Shown here one piece after another: positions 1-5,560 of a stretch of DNA of 5,560 nt. Within the stretch, counting starts at the first letter, position 1. Every line of letters starts with the position of its first letter. Under the pieces are notes generated by a model. That model was not told the DNA's origin. It did not search any database and was given only the letters and a program-made list of their open reading frames with translations. Source of the DNA: Desulfuromonas sp. (GTDB taxonomy: Bacteria; Desulfobacterota; Desulfuromonadia; Desulfuromonadales; Trichloromonadaceae); the NCBI GenBank assembly GCA_030145265.1, contig JAQYWA010000153.1:1-5560 (forward strand), read 5' to 3'. Position numbers and translations under genes: made by a program.

Positions 1-18
1 CGTTTCGGGACAAAAATA

Positions 19-1302
19 TCAGAGCGCCTTGAACGCCTTGGCAGCCGCCTCGATGGTGCGGTCGAGGTCGGCGGTGGAGTGAGCGACGCTCATGAATCCG
101 GCTTCGTACTGGCTCGGTGCGAGGTTGATTCCCTCGTCGAGCATGGTACGGAAAAACTTGGAAAAAATCTGCGGCGCCTCAGGCGAAACGTCGGCGAAGT
201 TGAAGACCTCTTCGGCCTGGAAGTAGGTGCAGAACATGCCGCCGACCCGCTGCAGCGAGGTCGGCACCCCGGCCGCCTTGGCCGCTTCGCGCAGGCCCTT
301 CGCCAGATAGGCGCTCTTCTCTTCGATCTGGTCGTAGAAACCGGGCTCCTTGAGCAGCTTGAGGGTGGCGATGCCAGCGCTCATGGCCAGGGGGTTGCCG
401 GAGAGGGTGCCGGCTTGGTAGATGCCCCCCTCGGGGGAGAGTTTTTCCATGATCTCGCGCTTGCCGCCGAAAGCGCCGACCGGCAGGCCGCCGCCGATGA
501 TCTTGCCTAGGCAGACCAGGTCGCCGCGCACGCCGAAACGCTCCTGGGCGCCGCCGAAAGCAACCCGGAAGCCGGTCATGACCTCGTCGATGATCAGCAG
601 GATCCCTTCAGCGGTGCACAGGTCGCGCAGCCCCTGGAGGAATCCGGCCCTGGGCGCCACACAGCCCATGTTGCCGGCGATCGCTTCGAGAATGATGCAG
701 GCAATTTCGCCCTTGTTAGCAGCAACCATCGCCTTGGTTTCATCGAGATCGTTGTAGGTGGCGGTCAGGGTGTACTTGGCGAAGTCGGCAGGAACCCCGG
801 GCGAAGTCGGTACGCCAAAGGTGGCTGCGCCGCTGCCGGCCTTGACCAGCAGCGAATCGGCATGACCGTGGTAGCAGCCGTCGAACTTAAGGATCTTGTC
901 GCGACCGGTGTAGCCACGGGCCAGACGGATGGCGCTCATGGTCGCCTCGGTGCCGGAGGAAACCATCCGCACCTTTTCGATATTGGGATAGGCCTCGCGG
1001 ACCATCTCGGCCAGGGTTATTTCCTTTTCGGTCGGCGCACCGAAAGAAGCACCACTGGCGGCCGCCTGCTGGATTGCCTCAACCACCTTCGGATGGCAGT
1101 GGCCGAGAATCATCGGCCCCCAGGAACCGACGTAGTCAATATAGGCATTGCCGTCGGCGTCGTAAATCTTCGAACCTTCGGCCCGGGCGATGAAAATCGG
1201 GTCGCAGCCGACCGATTTAAACGCGCGGACCGGGCTGTTGACCCCGCCGGGAATAATTTTCTTGGCTTGAGCGAAGAGCGCCGCGGATTTCTGGTGGTTC
1301 AT
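19..1302 (-). CDS. hemL: Glutamate-1-semialdehyde 2,1-aminomutase (GSA-AT)
   Basis: This is a complete 427-residue protein, the usual length for the family. It converts glutamate-1-semialdehyde to 5-aminolevulinate, the last step of the C5 route that feeds haem, sirohaem and cobalamin synthesis, in the cytoplasm with pyridoxal phosphate (PLP). Visible family signatures are the N-terminal [11 protein letters not shown] block (residues 18-28), the phosphate-binding SSGTEA (115-120), YHGHAD (144-149), the IIDEV segment with the PLP-ring aspartate D239, the Schiff-base lysine K267 in [24 protein letters not shown] (297-304) and the C-terminal [10 protein letters not shown]. All key residues are present. 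The ATG start is supported by an AGGGGG Shine-Dalgarno match 5 nt upstream, and the stop is TGA. It is transcribed away from the efflux genes. The GSA-AT signature around K267 separates it from generic class-III aminotransferases, so the call is firm. Confidence 0.98.
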   Translation of the reverse strand: MNHQKSAALFAQAKKIIPGGVNSPVRAFKSVGCDPIFIARAEGSKIYDADGNAYIDYVGSWGPMILGHCHPKVVEAIQQAAASGASFGAPTEKEITLAEMVREAYPNIEKVRMVSSGTEATMSAIRLARGYTGRDKILKFDGCYHGHADSLLVKAGSGAATFGVPTSPGVPADFAKYTLTATYNDLDETKAMVAANKGEIACIILEAIAGNMGCVAPRAGFLQGLRDLCTAEGILLIIDEVMTGFRVAFGGAQERFGVRGDLVCLGKIIGGGLPVGAFGGKREIMEKLSPEGGIYQAGTLSGNPLAMSAGIATLKLLKEPGFYDQIEEKSAYLAKGLREAAKAAGVPTSLQRVGGMFCTYFQAEEVFNFADVSPEAPQIFSKFFRTMLDEGINLAPSQYEAGFMSVAHSTADLDRTIEAAAKAFKAL

Positions 1303-1307
1303 GGATG

Positions 1308-1313
1308 CCCCCT
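1308..1313 (-). promoter_or_regulatory. hemL ribosome binding site
   Basis: On the minus strand AGGGGG lies 5 nt before the hemL ATG (1302-1300). It is a good match to the anti-Shine-Dalgarno sequence and fixes the start codon, which also agrees with the expected N-terminus of the family. Confidence 0.75.
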
Positions 1314-1369
1314 ATACTGGTTGATCGGCCATAGGACTGCGGCCGCAAGGTTTAAGATACGAATTCCGA

Positions 1370-1398
1370 GGCTTAACACAGCCCATTCCCCTTGTCAA
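1370..1398 (-). promoter_or_regulatory. Candidate sigma70-type promoter for hemL
   Basis: Read on the minus strand there is a perfect TTGACA -35 hexamer (1398-1393), followed after 17 nt by TAAGCC (1375-1370). That second hexamer keeps only the first two bases of a -10 consensus. The position, about 70-95 nt upstream of the hemL start, is sensible and would leave a leader of roughly 60 nt. The -35 is convincing and the -10 is weak, so this is a candidate only. Confidence 0.35.
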
Positions 1399-1441
1399 GA
1401 AATGCGCCAGCCCGCTGACATGCGCAGGCAATCCCACAACA

Positions 1442-1488
1442 TTGACAAGCACAACTTTTTCTTTTTTCATTATTGTGTACAATATATT
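1442..1488 (+). promoter_or_regulatory. Candidate promoter region for the adaptor-permease operon
   Basis: A perfect TTGACA hexamer sits at 1442-1447. The -10 partner is ambiguous. CATTAT (1468-1473) is 20 nt away, longer than the ideal 17. The better -10-like hexamers TACAAT (1478-1483) and TATATT (1483-1488) are too far from this -35 and lack a good -35 of their own, which could mean an activator-dependent or weak promoter. The AT-rich context and location about 90-140 nt before the adaptor start support a promoter here, but not an exact start site. Confidence 0.35.
1471..1484. promoter_or_regulatory. 14-bp dyad, possible operator
   Basis: The sequence TATTGT-GT-ACAATA is a perfect 6-2-6 inverted repeat lying among the candidate -10 elements upstream of the adaptor gene. 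Efflux operons are often controlled by dimeric TetR- or MarR-family repressors binding such dyads over the promoter. No regulator gene is present in the window, and AT-rich dyads of this size also occur by chance, so the operator role is inferred. Confidence 0.3.
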
Positions 1489-1579
1489 ACCTTAGTTACC
1501 GGAAACCTCCGTGTTTTTGTTTTCTTTTGAAACCCTCCATCTTCACCGGCGCAAAAATTTTATCGCAGGCGTTAACTCT

Positions 1580-2710
1580 ATGATCAAACGCATTCTCATC
1601 ACCATCGTTGGACTACTCATCATTGTCGGCGTCATCGCCGGCATCAAGGTTCTCCAGATCCGCAAGATGATCGACGCCGGGGCCCAGTTCGCTCCGCCGC
1701 CCGAAACGGTGACCACTGCCGTGGTGCGCAGCGAATCCTGGGAATCGCTGCTGACTGCGGTCGGCTCGCTGGAGGCGGCACAGGGGGTCATGGTGGCCGC
1801 CGAACTCCCCGGCAAGGTTAAAGAGATCCGCTTCGAAGCTGGAACGAAAGTCCGCCAGGGGGAGTTGCTGCTGCGCCAGGACCTCTCGACGGAACAGGCG
1901 CAGCTTCCAGGCGCCGAGGCGACGGTGGAACTGGCCCGGCTCAACCTGAACCGGATGCGCGAACTACTGGCGCAGAAGATCATCTCCCCGGCCGAACTTG
2001 ACAGCGCCGAGGCCAACCATCAGCAGGCGCTGGCCGCCGCGGACAACATCCGCGCCACCCTGGCCAAAAAAACCATCCGCGCTCCCTTTACCGGCCGACT
2101 CGGCATCCGCCAGGTCAACCTCGGCCAGATTTTGCAGGAAGGAGACGCCATCGTCTCGCTGCAGGCCCTCGACCCGATTTACGTCAATTTCCTGCTGCCG
2201 CAGCAGCAGCTCGGCCAAGTTCGTGTCGGTCTGCCAATACGGCTGACCACCGACGCCTTGCCAGGACAGGACCTGCGCGGCACCATCACCGCCATCAATC
2301 CCGAAGTCGATGCCGCCACCCGCAACATCCGCATCCAGGCGACAGTGGCCAACCCGGAGGAAAAACTACGGCCGGGGATGTACGCCAGTGTGGCGGTGGA
2401 GCTACCAGAACAACTGCAAGGACTGGTGATCCCGGCCACCGCGGTGCTCTACGCCCCCTACAGCGACTCGGTCTTTGTGGTTGAGGAAAAAACGGACGAA
2501 AAAACCGGCAAAAACAGCCTTGCGGTACGCCAGCAGTTCATCCGCCTCGGTGCGAAGCAGGGCGATTTCGTCGCCGTGACGACGGGATTGAAAGAAGGGG
2601 ATACCCTGGTCAGCACCGGGGTCTTCAAGTTGCGCAACGGCCAAGCCGTGGTGATCGACAATACCCTGGCGCCGGAGTTCCAGCTCGCGCCTAAACCGGA
2701 GAACAACTAA
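1580..2710 (+). CDS. RND efflux periplasmic adaptor subunit (MexH/VexG-like)
   Basis: This 376-residue membrane fusion protein should bridge an RND permease and an outer-membrane channel in the periplasm. An N-terminal hydrophobic segment (about 5-26) with a short basic start acts as an uncleaved anchor or signal; no lipobox cysteine follows. A split lipoyl domain (about 70-101 and 164-195, with the IRAPFTGRLGIRQVNLGQ block at 167-183) flanks an alpha-helical hairpin (about 103-163). A beta-barrel follows (about 198-275, starting at LDPIYVNFLLPQQQL), then a membrane-proximal domain (about 276-361, with IPATAV and PYSDSVFV). The ATG at 1580 is chosen over the upstream GTG at 1511 because it places the anchor at the N-terminus; its ribosome site (AGGCG) is weak. 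The PQQ motif and lipoyl block resemble MexH-type adaptors. The RND permease gene follows on the same strand, so the two are very probably one operon. Substrate cannot be read from the sequence. Confidence 0.93.
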   Translation: MIKRILITIVGLLIIVGVIAGIKVLQIRKMIDAGAQFAPPPETVTTAVVRSESWESLLTAVGSLEAAQGVMVAAELPGKVKEIRFEAGTKVRQGELLLRQDLSTEQAQLPGAEATVELARLNLNRMRELLAQKIISPAELDSAEANHQQALAAADNIRATLAKKTIRAPFTGRLGIRQVNLGQILQEGDAIVSLQALDPIYVNFLLPQQQLGQVRVGLPIRLTTDALPGQDLRGTITAINPEVDAATRNIRIQATVANPEEKLRPGMYASVAVELPEQLQGLVIPATAVLYAPYSDSVFVVEEKTDEKTGKNSLAVRQQFIRLGAKQGDFVAVTTGLKEGDTLVSTGVFKLRNGQAVVIDNTLAPEFQLAPKPENN

Positions 2711-2725
2711 AAAAAGCCAAAGCGT

Positions 2726-2840
2726 CTCACGCCCGTTCGCTCCGATCTCTCGAGCCCGCAGAGTTCGCAGAGTAAAAGAAAAAACAAGCTTTTCTCTGTG
2801 TCCTCTGCGTGCTCGAGCGACTGCAAGGAGCGGGCGAGAG
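2726..2840. repeat. Long imperfect inverted repeat (intergenic element)
   Basis: Two arms of about 53 nt (2726-2778) and 52 nt (2789-2840) are imperfect reverse complements around a 10-nt A-rich loop (2779-2788). The best-matched parts are the inner block, with CTCGAGC then CGCAGAG in the left arm and CTCTGCG then GCTCGAGC in the right, and the outer ends CGCCCG/CGGGCG. Inside the left arm GCAGAG is repeated at a 9-nt period (GCAGAGTTCGCAGAG); the right arm has the mirrored CTCTGTGTCCTCTGCG. Repeats built on this GCAGAG/CTCTGC unit are, from memory, common in intergenic regions of Geobacter-type genomes. The element fills most of the gap between two co-oriented pump genes, so it would be transcribed and could fold into a large hairpin. 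It lacks a U-tract directly after the stem, so it is not a standard intrinsic terminator. Confidence 0.8.
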
Positions 2841-2841
2841 G

Positions 2842-2874
2842 ATGCTTTTAAACCTTAGGCCACCCGCATCATGA
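2842..2874 (+). CDS. Possible 10-codon leader ORF coupled to the permease gene
   Basis: An ATG at 2842 opens a short frame encoding MLLNLRPPAS and ends at TGA 2872-2874, overlapping the permease ATG (2871-2873) as ATGA. An AAGGAG motif (2825-2830) lies 11 nt before this ATG and GAGAGG directly abuts it, whereas the permease itself has only a weak AGG 11 nt upstream. Termination-reinitiation at ATGA overlaps is a known coupling mechanism, so ribosomes might be delivered to the permease start this way. Such a short frame can easily arise by chance, and there is no evidence that it is translated. Confidence 0.25.
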   Translation: MLLNLRPPAS

Positions 2875-5560
2875 AATTCACTGACCTGTTCATACGCCGT
2901 CCGGTGCTCGCCCTGGTGATCAGCTTCGTCATCGTCATTGCCGGACTGCAGGCGGTTCGCTCGCTCAACGTGCGTCAGTATCCACGTAGCGAAAATTCGA
3001 CTGTCACCGTCACTACCGTCTACGTCGGTGCCAGCGCCGACCTGGTGCGCGGGTTCATCACCACGCCGCTGGAGCGGGCCATCGCCGCCGCCGACGGCAT
3101 CGACTACCTCGAATCCCAGAGCAAGCTCGGGCTGTCGACCATCACCGCGCGCCTCAAACTCAACTACGACGCCACCAAGGCGCTGGCCGAGATCAGCTCG
3201 AAGGTCGATCAGGTGCGGGCCGACCTGCCGCCCGAGGCCGAGGTGCCGGTCATCAACATCGAGTCGGCCGACAGCCAGTTCGCCTCGGCCTACCTCAGCT
3301 TCACCTCCGACATCCTGCTGCAGAACGAGATCACCGACTACCTGGTGCGCATCGTCCAGCCACGCCTGTCGGCGCTGGAGGGGGTGCAGCGGGCCGACAT
3401 CCTCGGTGCCCGCACCTTCGCCATGCGCATCTGGCTCAAGCCCGAGCGGATGGCGGCCTTCGGCATCAGCCCGGTCCAGGTGCGCCAGGCCCTGGCCGCC
3501 AACAACTTCCTGGCCGCCCTCGGCCAGACCAAGGGGGCCATGATCCAGGTCAACCTCACCGCCGACACCAACCTCAACTCGGTGACGGAGTTCCAGCGCC
3601 TGGTGGTGCGCGAGCAGGACGGCGCCATCGTCCGCATCGGCGACATTGCCGACGTTTCGATGGGGGCGGAAAACTACGACGCCGAGGTGCGCTTCTCCGG
3701 ACAGACCGCCGTCTTCATGGGGATCTGGCCGCTGCCCAACGCCAACTCCCTCGACGTCATCAAGCGGGTACGGGTGGAGATGGCGGCGATCCAGCGGGAC
3801 CTTCCCAGCGGCCTGCAGGCACGGGTCGCCTACGACGGCACCGAATACATCGACAACGCCATCCGCGAGGTGGTCAAAACCCTCAGCGAAACCCTGCTGA
3901 TCGTGGTCATCGTCATTTTTCTGTTTCTCGGCTCGCTGCGCTCGGCCTTCATCCCGGTGGTGGCCATCCCCCTGTCGCTGATCGGCGCGGTCTTTCTGAT
4001 GCAGGCCTTCGGCTTCACCATCAACCTGCTGACCCTGCTCGCCATCGTTCTCTCCGTCGGCCTGGTGGTCGATGACGCCATCGTGGTGGTGGAGAACGTC
4101 GAACGTCACCTGAGCGAAGGACTTAAACCTTTCGACGCCGCCCTGCTCGGCGCCCGCGAACTGGTCAGCCCGATCATTTCGATGACCATCACCTTGGCAG
4201 CGGTCTACGCCCCCATCGGCCTGCAGGGGGGACTGACCGGCTCGCTGTTCCGCGAATTCGCCTTCACCCTGGCCGGCGCGGTGACGATCTCCGGGGTAAT
4301 CGCCCTGACCCTGTCGCCGATGATGTCGGCCTACCTGCTCAAGCCGGGGCTGACGGAGCATGGCTTTGCCGGCAAGATCGCCCGCGACTTCGCGCGCTTC
4401 CGCAACGTCTACGGGCGCCTGCTCGACCTTACCCTGCGCAGCCGACCGGCGGTCTACCTGGTGTGGATTCTGCTCAGCGCCCTGGCTGTGCCGATGTTCA
4501 TCATGTCGCCGGCAGAGCTCGCCCCGACCGAGGACCAGGGGGTCATTTTCGGCATTCTCGACGCCTCGGCCAACGCGACCCTCGACCAGACCAGCCGCTA
4601 CGCCGCGGCGGCCAACCAGGCCTTTTTAAGCATTCCCGAGACCGAATTCACCTTTCAGATCACCTTCCCCACCTCCGGCTTCGGCGGCATGGTCACCAAG
4701 CCCTGGGAAGAGCGCGAGCGCACGGTGTTCCAGATTCTCCCCGAGGTGCAGCAGAAACTCCACGCCATCCCCGGCATCCAGCTCTTTCCGGTGACCCCGC
4801 CGGCGCTGCCCGGCGGCGGCCAGTTTCCGGTCGAATTCGTCATCGCCTCGACCGCTGAGCCGGAACAGATTCTCGACTTCGCCCGCCAGATCCAGTTCAA
4901 GGCCATGGGCAGCGGACTGTTCGCCTTCCCGCCGATCATCGACGTAAAGATCGACCAGCCGCAGACCGAATTCGTCATTGATCGCGACAAGGTGGCCGAC
5001 CTCGGCCTCAGCCTGCAGCAGGTCGGCGCCAACATCGGCTCGATGGTCGGCGGCAATTTCGTCAACCGCTTCGACATTGCCGGCCGCAGCTACAAGGTAA
5101 TCCCGCAGATTCAACGGGTCGATCGGCTCAATCCCGACCAACTGCAGAACATCTACATCAGCGGCCGCGACGGCGAGCTGATTCCTCTCGCCACCGTCGC
5201 CAGCCTGCGCAACACCACCGTGCCGCGCTCACTCAACCGCTTTCAGCAACTCAACGCCGTCAAACTCAGCGGCGTAGCGGTGCGCCCCCTCGATGAGGCG
5301 CTGCGTTTTCTCGAAGGAGAAGCCGCGAAAATCCTCCCCCAAGGCTACGTGCTCGACTATACCGGTGAGTCACGCCAGCTGCGCACCGAGGGCAACCGCT
5401 TTGTCCCCGCCTTCGCCCTCGCCGTGGTGCTGATCTTCCTGGTGCTGGCGGCGCAGTTCAACAGCTTCCGCGATCCCTTCGTCATCCTCGCCGGCTCGGT
5501 GCCGCTGGCGATGTTCGGCGCGCTGATCTTCACCTTTCTGAAAATGCCCGATCCAAGCGT
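2871..5560 (+). CDS. RND efflux permease, HAE-1 class (C-terminus beyond window)
   Basis: This is the proton-driven inner-membrane pump of a tripartite efflux system. It is open for 896 codons to the window edge; family members are about 1,030 residues, so some 130 are missing. TM1 lies at about 10-29 in the typical N-terminus MKFTDLFIRRPVLALVISF, followed by the first periplasmic porter/docking domain. TM2 starts near 342, and TM4 carries the proton-relay aspartates D401-D402 in VGLVVDDAIVVVENVERH. TM5-TM6 hold the conserved SPIISMTITLAAVYAPIG and SGVIALTLSPMMSAYLL blocks. TM7 is at about 527-548, then the second periplasmic domain, TM8 (about 844-862) and TM9 (about 869-890). The relay lysine expected in TM10 falls outside the window. 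It resembles MexI/MexW/VexH-type drug pumps more than heavy-metal (CzcA) pumps, but the substrate is unknown. The start is ATG with a weak upstream AGG; the adaptor gene ends 160 bp before it on the same strand. Confidence 0.95.
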   Translation, partial: MKFTDLFIRRPVLALVISFVIVIAGLQAVRSLNVRQYPRSENSTVTVTTVYVGASADLVRGFITTPLERAIAAADGIDYLESQSKLGLSTITARLKLNYDATKALAEISSKVDQVRADLPPEAEVPVINIESADSQFASAYLSFTSDILLQNEITDYLVRIVQPRLSALEGVQRADILGARTFAMRIWLKPERMAAFGISPVQVRQALAANNFLAALGQTKGAMIQVNLTADTNLNSVTEFQRLVVREQDGAIVRIGDIADVSMGAENYDAEVRFSGQTAVFMGIWPLPNANSLDVIKRVRVEMAAIQRDLPSGLQARVAYDGTEYIDNAIREVVKTLSETLLIVVIVIFLFLGSLRSAFIPVVAIPLSLIGAVFLMQAFGFTINLLTLLAIVLSVGLVVDDAIVVVENVERHLSEGLKPFDAALLGARELVSPIISMTITLAAVYAPIGLQGGLTGSLFREFAFTLAGAVTISGVIALTLSPMMSAYLLKPGLTEHGFAGKIARDFARFRNVYGRLLDLTLRSRPAVYLVWILLSALAVPMFIMSPAELAPTEDQGVIFGILDASANATLDQTSRYAAAANQAFLSIPETEFTFQITFPTSGFGGMVTKPWEERERTVFQILPEVQQKLHAIPGIQLFPVTPPALPGGGQFPVEFVIASTAEPEQILDFARQIQFKAMGSGLFAFPPIIDVKIDQPQTEFVIDRDKVADLGLSLQQVGANIGSMVGGNFVNRFDIAGRSYKVIPQIQRVDRLNPDQLQNIYISGRDGELIPLATVASLRNTTVPRSLNRFQQLNAVKLSGVAVRPLDEALRFLEGEAAKILPQGYVLDYTGESRQLRTEGNRFVPAFALAVVLIFLVLAAQFNSFRDPFVILAGSVPLAMFGALIFTFLKMPDPS

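Larger units (their letters stand above)
1303..1579. other. Divergent intergenic region between hemL and the efflux genes
   Basis: This 277-bp stretch has no convincing coding sequence. The hemL-proximal part is mixed in composition. The part from about 1440 to 1580 is clearly AT-rich compared with the genes, with T-tracts at 1456-1467 and 1512-1528, as expected of a promoter region. It must hold the promoters for both divergent transcription units; candidates are listed separately. An in-frame GTG at 1511 could extend the adaptor upstream by 23 codons, but that extension reads as a polar, family-unlike sequence before the membrane anchor. Confidence 0.7.

Noticed and set aside
79..757. Plus-strand open frames across hemL (79-510 and 422-757)
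   Set aside because: They are shadows of the well-supported minus-strand hemL and show no family motifs or credible ribosome sites.
1338..1347. Palindrome TGCGGCCGCA in the hemL leader
   Set aside because: A 10-bp GC-rich palindrome is expected by chance in DNA of this composition, it does not extend on either side, and no T-run follows.
1511..1579. GTG at 1511 as an upstream start of the adaptor, adding 23 residues
   Set aside because: It would put a polar, histidine/arginine-rich stretch ahead of the membrane anchor, unlike family members, and it has no good ribosome site. The ATG at 1580 gives the expected N-terminal anchor.
2726..2840. Intrinsic (rho-independent) terminator after the adaptor gene
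   Set aside because: The arms are far longer than a typical terminator stem, contain several mismatches, and are followed by GATGCTTTTAAACC and not a run of Ts directly after the stem. The downstream permease also needs to be transcribed.
2727..4361. A 544-codon open frame on the minus strand opposite the permease
   Set aside because: It lies antisense to a permease frame with clear family motifs. Its translation is low-complexity, rich in G, D, H, Q and R, as expected from the reverse of GC-rich third-position codons, and one end runs into the intergenic repeat.
2871..5560. Permease as a truncated or frameshifted pseudogene
   Set aside because: Hand translation from 2871 shows an uninterrupted frame with all expected motifs in order up to the last base. 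The missing C-terminus is due only to the window edge.

Overview
This is a GC-rich window (roughly 60% by eye), with strong G/C preference at third codon positions. It looks like chromosomal DNA of a Gram-negative bacterium. The 5-carbon (glutamyl-tRNA) haem route, a tripartite RND efflux system and a dispersed intergenic repeat of the GCAGAG/CTCTGC type would fit Desulfuromonadales/Geobacter-like deltaproteobacteria. That placement is an inference from general sequence character, not from a database comparison.

Layout: positions 19-1302 (minus strand) hold a complete hemL, encoding glutamate-1-semialdehyde 2,1-aminomutase. Positions 1303-1579 are a divergent, non-coding intergenic region. 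It contains a good hemL ribosome binding site, a TTGACA box on each strand, an AT-rich stretch and a 14-bp dyad just upstream of the efflux genes. Positions 1580-2710 (plus strand) encode a complete membrane-anchored RND periplasmic adaptor of the MexH/VexG-like type. Positions 2711-2870 are a 160-bp gap largely filled by a long imperfect inverted repeat. From 2871 to the window edge (plus strand) runs an RND inner-membrane permease of the HAE-1 (hydrophobe/amphiphile efflux) class. I translated it by hand: it is open for 896 codons without a stop or frameshift and is cut only by the window boundary.

The adaptor and permease should work together as two parts of a proton-driven tripartite efflux pump. 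The third part, an outer-membrane channel of the TolC/OprM type, is not in the window and could be encoded downstream or elsewhere. hemL is a divergently transcribed housekeeping gene with no evident functional link to the pump.

I do not see an unprecedented system here. The most noteworthy items are the long inverted repeat between the two pump genes, a possible 10-codon leader ORF that starts right at the edge of that repeat and overlaps the permease start codon as ATGA, and the dyad upstream of the adaptor that could be an operator.
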